DNA of 64,000 nucleotides from Mannheimia varigena (GTDB taxonomy: Bacteria > Pseudomonadota > Gammaproteobacteria > Enterobacterales > Pasteurellaceae), in the NCBI RefSeq assembly GCF_013377235.1, contig NZ_CP016226.1, forward strand, positions 496,001-560,000. Reading direction: 5' to 3'. The notes beneath the pieces were generated by a model. The model was not told the origin of the DNA, did no database searches, and was given only the letters and a program-made list of their open reading frames with translations. The position numbers and the translations under genes are program-made. Positions within the stretch are counted from its first letter, which is position 1; each line of letters starts with the position of its first letter. Below, piece after piece: positions 1 to 10,300 of the stretch.

Positions 1-799
1 ACTCGCTGCGCTCTCGTTTCTTGGTAAGCCAACATTGATAGATAAACAGTGTTGCACTTAGTGCTAATACAATGAAATAGCCAATATTATATTCTTGTAC
101 AACACCAACTAAGCTCAATAATATCAAGGTAATAAACTGTAAGAGTGCGATGATTTTATTATCATATTGAGCGAATAAAATCGCGGTAGATTTTACCCCA
201 ATTCGCAAATCATCATCACGATCGACCATTGCATATTGGGTATCATAAGCGACCGTCCATGCAAGGTTAGCCAAAAAGAGTAACCAGCATTCGAATGGAA
301 GAGCTTCACTTACCGCACCAAATGCCATTGGAATTGACCAACCAAACGCCATTCCTAAAACCACTTGTGGCAAATGAGTAAAGCGTTTCATAAAGGGATA
401 AATCACCGCTAAAAATACTGCAACAAACGACAACAAAAAGGCATATCGATTTAACATTAAATCAAGCAAAAAGGCGAACAGCAGCAACACAGCAAAAATA
501 ATTTTTGCCTCTGTCGTAGTTACCCTGCCAGTTGCAAGTGGGCGTTGTGATGTGCGTTTAACGTGTCCGTCAATCTCTCTATCGGCATAATCATTAATTA
601 CACAACCTGCTGCACGCATTACAATTACGCCAAGTGTAAAAATCAGCAAAATAGAAACCGGAGGCATTCCGTCGGCCGCCACAAATAACGCCCATAACGT
701 TGGATGAAGCAATAATAGTGTGCCAATGGGCTTATCGAAGCGCATTAATTGAGCGTATGCCGTCCATTTTTGTTTAGAGAAAAAACTGCCTTTATTCAT
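1..799 (-). CDS. ubiA: UbiA, 4-hydroxybenzoate polyprenyltransferase (3' end outside window)
   Basis: Integral inner-membrane enzyme that attaches the polyprenyl tail to 4-hydroxybenzoate in ubiquinone synthesis. About 266 open codons run from the ATG at 797-799 to the window edge; the family is about 290 residues, so only the C-terminal tail is missing. I read the N-terminal block RFDKPIGTLLLLHP and the Asp-rich prenyl-diphosphate/Mg site NDYADREIDGHVKRT, followed by several hydrophobic helices and a terminal KKRERSE typical of the family. The start overlaps the end of glpR by 8 nt and lacks an obvious ribosome binding site, so translation may be coupled to glpR. The N-terminus aligns well with E. 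coli UbiA as I know it, which supports this start. Confidence 0.93.
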   Translation of the reverse strand, partial: MNKGSFFSKQKWTAYAQLMRFDKPIGTLLLLHPTLWALFVAADGMPPVSILLIFTLGVIVMRAAGCVINDYADREIDGHVKRTSQRPLATGRVTTTEAKIIFAVLLLFAFLLDLMLNRYAFLLSFVAVFLAVIYPFMKRFTHLPQVVLGMAFGWSIPMAFGAVSEALPFECWLLFLANLAWTVAYDTQYAMVDRDDDLRIGVKSTAILFAQYDNKIIALLQFITLILLSLVGVVQEYNIGYFIVLALSATLFIYQCWLTKKRERSE

Positions 800-1553
800 T
801 ACAAATTTTAACGATAACGTCTGATTGACTTAAATGAGTTTGTAATTCTAACGGCAAATCAGTATCTGTAAACAAATAATTTACTTCTTTAACATTTCCT
901 AAGCGCACAATCGCATTACGGCTGAATTTTGAGTGGTCAGTAACCAATAGAACCTGTCTAGAACACTCCATTAAGGCTCTTTTCACTTGAACTTCGTGAT
1001 AATCATAATCCAACATTGATCCATCTAAATCCACTGCGCTGATACCTAAAATACCAAAATCTAAACGGAATTGATTGATAAAACGTACTGTTTCTTCGCC
1101 AATTAATCCGCCATCGCTTCGTAAATGCCCCCCTGCAACGGTAATTTGACAATCCGGATTTTTCATTAAAATATGTGCTGCATTCAAATTATTCGTTACT
1201 ACTATTAAATTTTTATGCGAAAGTAGTGCCAATGCAACCGCTTCTGATGTTGTACCAATATCTAAAAATAAAGATGCTCCGTTTGGAATAAGCTTTGCGA
1301 CTTGTTGAGCAATTGCATTTTTTTCTTGAGAGAAAAACTGTTTGCGATGCGTATAATCACTATTTTCAGTATTAGAGGGAGCTGCTGCACCACCGTGATG
1401 ACGACGAATGAGATTATTCTCTGCCATCTCATTTAAATCACGACGAATTGTTTGTGGGCTAACATTCATTTGAGCTACTAGCTCTTCCGTGCTGACATAA
1501 CCTAGCAGATTAACAAGATCAATAATCCTTTTATGTCTATTTGCCTGTTTCAT
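792..1553 (-). CDS. glpR: GlpR, DeoR-family glycerol-3-phosphate regulon repressor
   Basis: DNA-binding repressor of glycerol and glycerol-3-phosphate genes, released by glycerol-3-phosphate. The 253 residues match the usual length of 252. The N-terminal DeoR helix-turn-helix covers roughly residues 5-57, with the recognition segment SPQTIRRDLNEMAENNLIRR. The C-terminal sugar-phosphate sensor domain contains DIGTTSEAVA and the GILGISAVDLDGS block, both close to E. coli GlpR. The start is preceded by AAGGAAA at good spacing. The stop lies inside the start of ubiA (8-nt overlap). No other glp genes lie within the window, so its targets are elsewhere. GlpR is favoured over other DeoR members by near full-length resemblance. 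Confidence 0.9.
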   Translation of the reverse strand: MKQANRHKRIIDLVNLLGYVSTEELVAQMNVSPQTIRRDLNEMAENNLIRRHHGGAAAPSNTENSDYTHRKQFFSQEKNAIAQQVAKLIPNGASLFLDIGTTSEAVALALLSHKNLIVVTNNLNAAHILMKNPDCQITVAGGHLRSDGGLIGEETVRFINQFRLDFGILGISAVDLDGSMLDYDYHEVQVKRALMECSRQVLLVTDHSKFSRNAIVRLGNVKEVNYLFTDTDLPLELQTHLSQSDVIVKICNE

Positions 1554-1580
1554 ATTATTTCCTTTGCAAAAAACGATCAG

Positions 1581-1610
1581 AAAAAGACCGCTTACAAGCG
1601 GTCTTTTTTT
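1581..1610 (-). terminator. Terminator built from paired uptake signal sequences, downstream of purB
   Basis: AAAAAGACCGCTTACAAGCG followed by GTC and a run of T forms a stem whose arms are two inverted copies of the AAGCGGTC uptake core. It lies 10 bp after the purB stop and before glpR, and reads as a rho-independent terminator for purB. Confidence 0.8.
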
Positions 1611-1619
1611 AATTAAATT

Positions 1620-2987
1620 TTACAATTTATCAACGAGCTCGACAGCATAACCGATATAGGTTGCCGGAGCCATCTCTTTTAAGCGAGCTTTTTCGTGCTC
1701 TGGAATGTCGAGCTTCTCGATAAACTCACGCATTGCGGCTTCATCTACTCGTTTGCCACGCGTTAATTCTTTCAATTTTTCGTACGGTTTTTCGATACCG
1801 TAACGACGCATCACCGTTTGAATTGGCTCAGCAAGCACTTCCCAGTTTTGGTTGAGTTCATCACGTAAATGCTGCTCGTTCACCTCTAATTTGCTAATGC
1901 CTTTCAAGGTTGAGGTATAAGCAATTAACGCATAGCCTAAACCTACGCCTAAATTACGCAATACAGTGGAGTCTGTTAGATCACGCTGCCAACGGGAAAT
2001 CGGCAATTTTTGCCCTAAGTGAGCCATTACCGCATTCGCCAAGCCTAAGTTACCTTCTGAGTTTTCAAAGTCAATCGGGTTCACTTTGTGCGGCATTGTG
2101 CTTGAGCCGATTTCGCCGGCAACTGTACGTTGTTTGAAGTGATTTAACGCAATGTAGCCCCACATATCACGGTCAAAGTCGATGATGATTGTATTGAAAC
2201 GTGCCACACAATCAAAGAATTCAGCGATATAGTCGTGCGGTTCAATTTGCGTAGTGTACGGATTCCAAGTAACACCTAAAGATTCCACAAATTCTTGGCT
2301 GAAAGTGTGCCAATCAATTTCAGGATATGCCGATAAATGGGCGTTGTAGTTGCCCACTGCTCCGTTGATTTTGGCTAAAATCTCTAAATTTTCTAACTGT
2401 TTATATTGACGTTGTAAACGGTAGGCAACGTTTGCCATCTCTTTACCGATGGTTGTTGGGCTTGCCGGCTGACCATGGGTGCGAGAAAGTAACGGAATGC
2501 TTTGGTAGCGTTTCGCTAATTCCACAATCGCATCAATCAATTTTTTCCATTCAGGTAATAGCACTTCTGCACGAGCCGTTTTTAGCATTAAGGCGTGCGA
2601 AGTATTATTGATGTCTTCCGAAGTACACGCAAAATGGATAAATTCGCTCACCGCTTGTAGTTCTGGCAAGGCTTCACATTTTTCTTTTAGGAAATATTCC
2701 ACTGCTTTCACATCGTGGTTGGTAGTGCGCTCAATCGTTTTAATACAATTGGCATCTTCTAACGAGAAATTAGCCACAATTTGATTTAGGTAATCGTTTG
2801 CTTTTTCTGAAAAAGCTGGAACTTCCTTAATTTGTGCGTGAGATGCCAATTTTTGTAACCAACGAACCTCAACCTCTACACGGAATTTTAATAATCCGAA
2901 TTCACTGAAAACCGGACGAAGGCTAGACACTTTGTCTTGATAACGTCCATCAATTGGGGATAACGCAGTTAAAGCAGTAAGTTCCAT
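1620..2987 (-). CDS. purB: PurB, adenylosuccinate lyase
   Basis: Cytosolic enzyme acting twice in purine synthesis: it splits SAICAR to AICAR plus fumarate and adenylosuccinate to AMP plus fumarate. At 455 residues it is the same size as the E. coli enzyme. The fumarase/aspartase superfamily signature GSSTMPHKVNP is near residue 295, and the other two conserved active-site regions are visible as TSEDINNTSHA near residue 122 and SRTHGQPASPTT near residue 170. It lies 33 bp downstream of hflD, the same hflD-purB order as in E. coli. It is one of two purine-synthesis genes here; purF is at the far right end. Confidence 0.97.
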   Translation of the reverse strand: MELTALTALSPIDGRYQDKVSSLRPVFSEFGLLKFRVEVEVRWLQKLASHAQIKEVPAFSEKANDYLNQIVANFSLEDANCIKTIERTTNHDVKAVEYFLKEKCEALPELQAVSEFIHFACTSEDINNTSHALMLKTARAEVLLPEWKKLIDAIVELAKRYQSIPLLSRTHGQPASPTTIGKEMANVAYRLQRQYKQLENLEILAKINGAVGNYNAHLSAYPEIDWHTFSQEFVESLGVTWNPYTTQIEPHDYIAEFFDCVARFNTIIIDFDRDMWGYIALNHFKQRTVAGEIGSSTMPHKVNPIDFENSEGNLGLANAVMAHLGQKLPISRWQRDLTDSTVLRNLGVGLGYALIAYTSTLKGISKLEVNEQHLRDELNQNWEVLAEPIQTVMRRYGIEKPYEKLKELTRGKRVDEAAMREFIEKLDIPEHEKARLKEMAPATYIGYAVELVDKL

Positions 2988-3020
2988 TGTTTAATGTTCT
3001 CCAAAATAATAAATGTTCGA

Positions 3021-3650
3021 TTAAATTTGACGATAAAGCTGTTGAGCTTGGTTGAAAATTTTCTTGCGTGAAAATAAAAACTGCCAACGACTACCACCCA
3101 CTTGTTGCCATAAAATTGCCGCCCGAATACCGGCAAGCAAGGAAGCTCTAATTTTATGTTGAATATCAGGGCGAACCAAGTAATCTTGCATTCCCATCAC
3201 GTGAATTTTCGTGCCTAATGGGCTGATAATATCGCTGTAAATTGCGGCTAAATTGGCAATCATCTGATCAGCTAAAACATCATCTTCATATAATGGCAAT
3301 TGGCGTTCAATTTGTTGCAAACGTTGAGCCAGTTGCTGCTTGGCTTCTGGATTTTTATCTAATTTTTGGCTGAGGGCAATCAGGCTTATCCAATAACGCC
3401 CGACTTCAGTATCTAACTTACCATTGCCACCACCTGTTTGAGATAACGCCGTTTCCAACCCCATTTGGATATGGGAAAGGTCATCGCCAAATACACTTAG
3501 CGTGGATTCAGGCTGAGTAACTAATAAGCTACGGATAGATTGTCTAAACGCATTTCTATCAGCCGTGCCTTTATGTGCAAATTGCTGTACTAAATTCGCC
3601 GCTTGGCATACGCCTGCATACGCAATGGTAATATCGTGATAATCTGCCAT
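3021..3650 (-). CDS. hflD: HflD, high-frequency-lysogenization family protein
   Basis: Peripheral membrane protein that in E. coli antagonises the phage lambda CII activator; its wider cellular role is unclear. The 209 residues compare with 213 in E. coli. The family block SPLGTKIHVMG and the C-terminal ASLLAGIRAAILWQQVGGSR are clearly present, as is the N-terminal DITIAYAGVCQAANLVQQ. It is mostly alpha-helical with no membrane segment. It sits directly upstream of purB, as in enteric bacteria, which supports orthology. Assignment is by whole-length similarity; no catalytic motif is expected. Confidence 0.93.
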   Translation of the reverse strand: MADYHDITIAYAGVCQAANLVQQFAHKGTADRNAFRQSIRSLLVTQPESTLSVFGDDLSHIQMGLETALSQTGGGNGKLDTEVGRYWISLIALSQKLDKNPEAKQQLAQRLQQIERQLPLYEDDVLADQMIANLAAIYSDIISPLGTKIHVMGMQDYLVRPDIQHKIRASLLAGIRAAILWQQVGGSRWQFLFSRKKIFNQAQQLYRQI

Positions 3651-3766
3651 TTTATAAAATCAGTCTTTATTTCGAAATTGAAGGGAAATATAGCATTTTT
3701 TAGCACTGTTTTGAATGCTAAAAGGCATTTATCGAGAGAAAAAAGATAAATGCTTTTGGGCTTAAC

Positions 3767-5434
3767 TTAATTCAACAACCTTCCACTATCCATTCGATAA
3801 AATACATCAAATTTATCTAAGCCGCTTTGCCTGTGGGTAATCATCAGCAATGTTCTTTCTGCACAGTGGGTTAGAATGAGATTTAAGATCTGCTGCTCGG
3901 TTTCACGATCTAGCCCTTCGGTTGGTTCATCTAGTAACACTAATTCGGCTGAACTTAATAGCAAACGGGCAAGCCCTAAACGGCGTTGTTCACCGCCGGA
4001 AAGCGGTCTTCCGCCTTCGCCGAGCCAAAGTTTTAATCCTTCGATTTCGAGTAAGTAACCTAAACCCACTTTTTGAACGACGTCGATCATCTGTTCATCG
4101 GTCGCAGTTGCATTGCCCATTAATAAATTATCTTTGAGTGTTTGGCTAAAAATATGCACTCGTTGACTAAGTGTAACTAATTTTGAGCGTAACGTTTGTT
4201 CCGGAAAATCTTCAATTTTGCAATTATTTAACCAAATTTGACCGCTTGCTGGGTCATAATTGCGGTTTAATAATTGGAAAATGGTTGATTTTCCGCTCCC
4301 TGTTTTACCCAAAATCGCAACCTTTTGCCCTTTTAATACTTCAAAAGAGAGATTATTTAATACCTGCTGCTCACCATTCAAATACGCAAAATCCACATTT
4401 TCAAAACGTACAAGCGGTTGATTTTGGCTCAAAGTTTGCCATTTTGCCGAACCGTTAAATTGCACATTGGGCTGCTGTTCAGTTATTTCATTAATACGTT
4501 CTGCCGCAGTAATCACTTGCCCTAAATGTAAAAACGCAATGCCGATTGGCGTAAGTATTTCAGCCGATGCCATTACACAGAAAACCACTAACGCTATTAA
4601 GGCTTCAGGATATTTCGCTGTTGGTACATTAATTGCAGTGGAAGCTAAATAGATCACAACACAAGTTAAAATACCGTTTGAAAGCATTAATAAGCCGCTT
4701 GAAAGTCCGGAAAGTCGGCTTTCCTGACCTTGTGCATTCAGCCACTCTCGCTCGGTATGTTGTAATTTCTCAGCCGCTTGGCGTAAATTGCCGAACAGCA
4801 AAAATTCCGCATTCAGTTGCACCCACTCAATAAATTGGCTGCGGTAATTGGCTCGACTTTGCACCGCCTTTTTGCCGAGCTTCAGCCCTAGTCGATAAAA
4901 AACCGCAGGAATAATCAGCAGCAACGCCAACAGCGTGCCACAAATAATCAGCATTAACGGTACAGAAACAAACGACAACCCGATTGCCATAAAAGTGATG
5001 ATCATCACCGCACTGACAAAAGGAGAAATCAGGTTAAGATAAAGGGTATCGAGCGTGTCTACATCTGCCACTAAACGGTTCAACAATTCACTATTTCTGA
5101 AACGATTTAGACCGCTTGGGCTAAGTGGAATCAGTTTTTTAAATACCGTCACACGCAAGTTCGCCAACACTCGGAAGGTGGCATCGTGCGTAACCAATTT
5201 TTCAAAATAGCGTGAAGCGGTGCGGAAAATCGCCAAGCCCCTTACGCCACCTGCTGGGTAGAAAAAGTTAAAAATGATCGCATTGGCGGCTAAAAAGGAA
5301 GCCGCTAAGAACCAGCCGGATAAACTCAACAAGCCAATGCTGGCAGCCAAGCCTAAAATTGCCAGTACAATACCTAATAACAAACGCCCGAAATGCGTTT
5401 GGTAGAGAGAAAAGAATGGGAACAGCGATTTCAT
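3767..5434 (-). CDS. cydC: CydC, ABC exporter subunit for cytochrome bd assembly
   Basis: One half of the heterodimeric CydDC exporter in the inner membrane, which moves cysteine/glutathione-type thiols (and possibly haem) to the periplasm and is needed to assemble cytochrome bd oxidase. The 555 residues comprise an N-terminal membrane domain with about six hydrophobic helices and a C-terminal ATPase with Walker A LGKTGSGKST, signature LSGGEQRRLGL and Walker B ELVLLDEPTEG. The start codon overlaps the cydD stop by one base (TAATG), so translation is coupled. A uptake-signal copy lies inside the coding region near 4410. No promoter is visible between cydD and cydC. Confidence 0.95.
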   Translation of the reverse strand: MKSLFPFFSLYQTHFGRLLLGIVLAILGLAASIGLLSLSGWFLAASFLAANAIIFNFFYPAGGVRGLAIFRTASRYFEKLVTHDATFRVLANLRVTVFKKLIPLSPSGLNRFRNSELLNRLVADVDTLDTLYLNLISPFVSAVMIITFMAIGLSFVSVPLMLIICGTLLALLLIIPAVFYRLGLKLGKKAVQSRANYRSQFIEWVQLNAEFLLFGNLRQAAEKLQHTEREWLNAQGQESRLSGLSSGLLMLSNGILTCVVIYLASTAINVPTAKYPEALIALVVFCVMASAEILTPIGIAFLHLGQVITAAERINEITEQQPNVQFNGSAKWQTLSQNQPLVRFENVDFAYLNGEQQVLNNLSFEVLKGQKVAILGKTGSGKSTIFQLLNRNYDPASGQIWLNNCKIEDFPEQTLRSKLVTLSQRVHIFSQTLKDNLLMGNATATDEQMIDVVQKVGLGYLLEIEGLKLWLGEGGRPLSGGEQRRLGLARLLLSSAELVLLDEPTEGLDRETEQQILNLILTHCAERTLLMITHRQSGLDKFDVFYRMDSGRLLN

Positions 5435-7200
5435 TAGATTTCTCCCTGATGTACTAATTCATTACGTAATAATTCGGCGAAAAAGCCTGTGTGCTCCAGC
5501 TCGGCGAAGCTACCCTGCTGAATAATCTGCCCCTGTTTCATCACCCAAATTTCATCGCATTTGGCTAAATCTTCCACGCGGTGGGTGATCATCAAGGTGG
5601 TTTGCTCACGGCTTAAATGGTGCAAGGCTTCCAATACTTGCTGTTCGGATTCCATATCGAGGCTGGCAGTCGGCTCATCAAGCAGCAACAATTCATAACG
5701 GCGTAACAACGCACGGGCAATCGCAATTCGCTGAGCCTGCCCGCCCGAAATGCCGATATTGCTGTCTTGCACTTGGTGTTCTAAACCTAAGCGGCTCACA
5801 AATTCGTCCGCTTTTGATAAACGTAAGGCTTCAGCAATTTCGGCTTCAGTAGCCGTTGCGTTGCCCAGCAAAATATTCTCTTTGAGGCTGCCACGCATTA
5901 ACTGCGGATTTTGCCCTACCCACGCCAATTTGGCTCGCCATTCGGTTAAATTCAGCTCACGCAATTCCACACCGTTAATTTTAACCGAGCCTTCATACGG
6001 CAAAAAGCCGAGTAACATATTCATTAATGAAGTTTTGCCAGCCCCGCTCTGCCCCACCAAAGCAATATGTTGATTGGCATTTAGCTTGAAATTCAACGGT
6101 TGAGTAAGGGCTTTGCCTTGCGGAGAAAGGATCACACACGCATTAGCTTCAATCACAAGCGGTTGATTTTCCATTGATTTTTGCAAATGGCTGCGTTGCG
6201 TTTTAACCTCTTCGTTTAAAAATTTTTCGATGCTGTCCGCCGCCCCAATCGCCGCCGCTTTGTCGTGATAAAACACGCCAAGCTCTCGCATCGGCTGATA
6301 AAATTCCGGAGCAAGCATTAAGCAGAAAAAGCCAATAAACAGTGAAACGCCGGTGCCGTAATAGCCGAAATCCAGCTCACCTAAAAAGATAAAGCCGAAA
6401 TACACCGCCATCACCGCAATGGATACAGAAGTAAAAAACTCTAACACCGCAGACGACAAAAACGCCATTTTCAACACATCCATCGTACTGGTGCGGAAAT
6501 CTTCCGTGCTTTGGTAAATTTGCTCGGTTTGCTTTTCCGCCTGTCCAAACAAACGAATAGTTTCCAAGCCTTTCAACTTATCTAAGAATTGTCCGCTGAT
6601 ACGGGAAAGAATACCGATATTGCGTTGATTAGCCTCCACCGCTTTCAGCCCGGCTAAAATCATAAATAGTGGTAATAAAGGCATTGTTGCCAATAAAATC
6701 AATCCTGCCGCCCAGTTAGTTGGGAAAACAAAACAGAGAATAACCAACGGCACAAGTAACGATAAAAACTGCTGTGGCAAATAGCGAGCATAGAAATTGT
6801 GTAGATTTTCCACCTGTTCTAACATCAACGCAGCCCAACTACCAGCTGGTTTTTGCTGAATCGTCATTGGCCCGACTGCTTCCATTTTCGCTAAAATCTG
6901 CTCACGCAAATGTAAACGCAACGTTTGCCCTGCTTTGAAACCAACCCGTTCACGCATAAAAATTACACAAGCACGAATAGCAAAACAGAGGAATAGCAAC
7001 CCGATTTCCGTCAGAAACATGCTCGGGCTTTGTTTCTGCACAATCATTTTATGCAACATTGTCGCCAGCAGCCACATTTGAGCAATCATCGCGAGGCTAC
7101 CAATCAGCCCCAGCAGAACATTTAAATGCATATATTTTTTGATGACCTTCTGCTGACTTTTAAGCCATTTTTGTAGTTCCCGTTGGCGTTGTTTTTCCAT
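5434..7200 (-). CDS. cydD: CydD, ABC exporter subunit for cytochrome bd assembly
   Basis: Partner of CydC in the CydDC thiol exporter. I place the start at 7200 (protein begins MEKQRQREL, 588 residues, the E. coli length). The frame is open to 7293, but the extra codons would run through an uptake-signal copy at 7227-7235 and into the tamB terminator hairpin, so they are very unlikely to be coding. The N-terminal membrane domain includes the conserved KPAGSWAALMLEQVE and YARYLPQQ stretch. The ATPase domain shows Walker A VGQSGAGKTS, signature ISGGQAQRIAIARA and Walker B LLLLDEPTAS. It precedes cydC with a 1-nt overlap. The start has no strong Shine-Dalgarno. Confidence 0.94.
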   Translation of the reverse strand: MEKQRQRELQKWLKSQQKVIKKYMHLNVLLGLIGSLAMIAQMWLLATMLHKMIVQKQSPSMFLTEIGLLFLCFAIRACVIFMRERVGFKAGQTLRLHLREQILAKMEAVGPMTIQQKPAGSWAALMLEQVENLHNFYARYLPQQFLSLLVPLVILCFVFPTNWAAGLILLATMPLLPLFMILAGLKAVEANQRNIGILSRISGQFLDKLKGLETIRLFGQAEKQTEQIYQSTEDFRTSTMDVLKMAFLSSAVLEFFTSVSIAVMAVYFGFIFLGELDFGYYGTGVSLFIGFFCLMLAPEFYQPMRELGVFYHDKAAAIGAADSIEKFLNEEVKTQRSHLQKSMENQPLVIEANACVILSPQGKALTQPLNFKLNANQHIALVGQSGAGKTSLMNMLLGFLPYEGSVKINGVELRELNLTEWRAKLAWVGQNPQLMRGSLKENILLGNATATEAEIAEALRLSKADEFVSRLGLEHQVQDSNIGISGGQAQRIAIARALLRRYELLLLDEPTASLDMESEQQVLEALHHLSREQTTLMITHRVEDLAKCDEIWVMKQGQIIQQGSFAELEHTGFFAELLRNELVHQGEI

Positions 7201-7265
7201 AATTTGTAAATTTTTTGACGTTTCTGACCGCTTGTAAATGAAAGTAGCCATTCTACTATAAAGCA

Positions 7266-7299
7266 AAAAGGTTGTTAACGCTCTGATTAACAACCTTTT
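7266..7299 (-). terminator. Rho-independent terminator downstream of tamB
   Basis: AAAAGGTTGTTAA and TTAACAACCTTTT form a 13-bp stem with an 8-nt loop, ending in a U-run on the minus strand. It begins 3 bp after the tamB stop. It also shows that the upstream extension of the cydD frame is not coding. Confidence 0.85.
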
Positions 7300-7302
7300 G
7301 AA

Positions 7303-10300
7303 TTAGAATAGTTTATCAAACTGGAAGCGGTACATTAAATCTACCGCTTGGTTTACGTTGGAAACCCATTGTAAATAGAGTCTTGGGGTTAAATTGTATC
7401 GCAATGTGAGTTCGGTTAAAGGGGCGAATACGCCTACACCATATTTCACTCGGAAACGAGGTGATAGACTAGCACTAAATTCCACTTTAGTGTTATCACC
7501 AATACCTGCGGTACTCACGCTTAAATCCTTTAGGCCAAAGGCACTGCCAACATCACCCACTAACTTACTACTTTTTGATAAGCTCATGCTCAACAAGGCA
7601 GCAGCCACCGCATTGCTCGAACCTGCATCACCACTGCTTTCAAGAGATCGTCCTGTTAAGATATAAGAGAGAGCTTCATTTTGCGACATCGCAGGATCTG
7701 AGAACACTTTCACGTTTGGTGCATCAGCCAAGCCTGTTACTCGTACTCCTGCGGTAATAGTTGGATCTTCCATGGCATCTGGGTTTCTCACTGCTTCAAT
7801 GTCTAAATATGGCTGTGAAGGCGAGCCTGCGAAGCTGATATTACCTTTACGGATCAATAAGTCTTGCCCATAAGCGGCAAAACGCCCTTCATCTAAGCGA
7901 ACCTGCCCGTAAAGCCCTAGCCCCTGTTTTCCTTGACGTACCGAAAGCAATCCATTTAGATTACTATTCAAACCGTATGCTTTGAGCTTAACATCGTTGC
8001 CAATGTTAATTTTAATATCCGCATCAATTGCCATTCCGCCTGCTGTTTGAGTTGGAATATTTCTCTGATTAAATGGCACTTTATTTCTTGCAGAGCCATC
8101 CATAATCACTTCATCGCCACTTACGCTCACCGCTTGTTCTGGTAATTGTTCTACCTCAATTCTTGCCCACGGCACATCAATATTACCGCTCAAGGTTAAA
8201 AGTGTAGAGGTTGCCACAACTTGAATATCAGGACTAATTTCTACTCTCGCTAAGTTCGGGATATCCACTCTGAAACGATTTGCTTGAGCGTGAACTCTGG
8301 TTTTCCACGCATTAATATTTCGCCAGTCAGCGTCACCTTCTAAGCGTAGCTCACTCTCTTTTGTTTGAAGCTTACCGTTTAGTGTAGAAGTTGCGCCGTG
8401 AAAGTTCATCGCTAAATTACCACCTGTTACATCAAATGGCATCGTAACAGAACGTGCTTTTAAGCCTGTTAAATTCAAGGTTCCGTGTAACAATGGCGAG
8501 GTTGCTTGACCACTTACCGTTAAACGAGCATTAATTCTGCCATCAACAACATCACCTCGCTCAAGCAGTGGGTGAATGAGCTTTAAGGTTAATTGGTCAA
8601 TATTAATATTACCCGATAGCGTTCTCGCATTATTTAAATCTCGCATCACAATATCGGTAGTTAGTGTGCCATTATTTTCAACTCTTAAATTCGATTTAAG
8701 GGCTAAATTGTTATCTGACATTTTCAAATTAATTTTTAACGGCGAAACCGTAAGCGGAAAGGTTTTTCCGCCTCCCATTTTCTGCACAAATTTGATGGAA
8801 TTGGAAGTTAGATCCAAATTAACCTGTGACTGTTTATTTTTAAACCATGCCGCATCGCCTTTGGCATTCACAATCCCTGAAATCTGGCTGGTATTATCAA
8901 GATAATCTTGCAACACTGCTAAGTTAAAATTGTGAATATCGAAAGGGACTTTCCCTTCTTGCCCTGCATTAAATGCCGCTGGGAAGCAGAGATGAACTTT
9001 CGGATTTTGCCAGCAGTGGGCAGATACATTGGCATTAATCGCCTTGTTGTCATATTTCACATTAACAGCTTTGTTCGTTTTGAATCTGCCAAACTCGGTG
9101 GATTGAATCGCCACTTGGCTTAACTGCCCTTCCCAAATCTGTTGCAAGCGGTCAAATTTTCCGGAAATTTGCAAATCTGCTCCAGCCGGATTACCTTTTG
9201 AGGTTAATTTCAAGCTATGGTTTGCTTCATTTCCTTTTGCCAATAAGGTAGCACTTTCTACTTTAATGTCATTATAGGCAAATTGGCGTAGCCCTAATTC
9301 CACATCACCTTGAATGGTCTGCTCGGTCGTAATTTTGCCTTTTGCGGTTAAATGTTGGAGTTTGAATTGTTCATAGCTCACATTGGAAGCAACTAAATCT
9401 AAATCCACATTGGGCTCAGCAAGTTTACCTGATAATTTCACATTACCATTTATACCCGCTTTTAAATTCGGCACTAAACCTTGTAAATTTGGGGCTTTGA
9501 TGTCGGCATAAAAGTCTGATTTTTCGCCTAAAAGCCCTTTTAGATCAATTTTATTTTCGCCATAAACCAGCGATAACCCTGGCACATCTAAAAGTTGTTG
9601 ATTGTTAGCGTTTAAATTCCCTGTTAATTGCAGATTTTTTTTGTGCAGTGAGCCTTTAATATCAATATTTGAAACATCTGCCTTCCAATCTGCCCCCGTG
9701 TTACCACGCCCCGCATAACCTTGAGTAGAAAGAGAGCCTGATAATACCGCAGCCCAATCTGCTACCAAGGCTTTAGTATTAATATTGTTTAGCTTAAATC
9801 TTGAATTCCATTCAACCCCTTCTGTCCAATCAATTAGACCCGCCAGTTGAGCATTTCCTTCCAACGTATTTAGCAATAAATCATGGATATTAAAATGCGT
9901 TAATTCGCCATTACCTTTTAAATCCGCAGCGCTTAACGGAATGCCCATTCCTTTAGCGCTAACTTTTGCAGCTAAATTGTAAGCAAGTGGACTACCATTT
10001 AAGTGAATATCAATATTCTCTAAAGTTAAAACATCATCACCTGCTTGTGGAGCGAAAGGATACTTCGCTGATTCACTTTTCAGCATCAGATCAAAAGGAA
10101 CCTTTGGCGTTGCAAGTTCAATGTGACCATCTAAGGTCGCTTTAATTGCTCCTTCAGTTTTTACATTGAGCATTGTCTTATTATACAACTCGCCTGAAAG
10201 CGTAGCATCAATATGGCTAAAGGGTAATTTCACTTTAGCATCTTTTACCTCAACGCCTTCTAACTGCCAATTTAATGGATAATTATCTTTAAGGGAAAGT

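Noticed and set aside
7201..7293. N-terminal extension of CydD by 31 residues
   Set aside because: The extension would translate an uptake signal and part of the tamB terminator, and the start at 7200 gives exactly the usual 588 residues.
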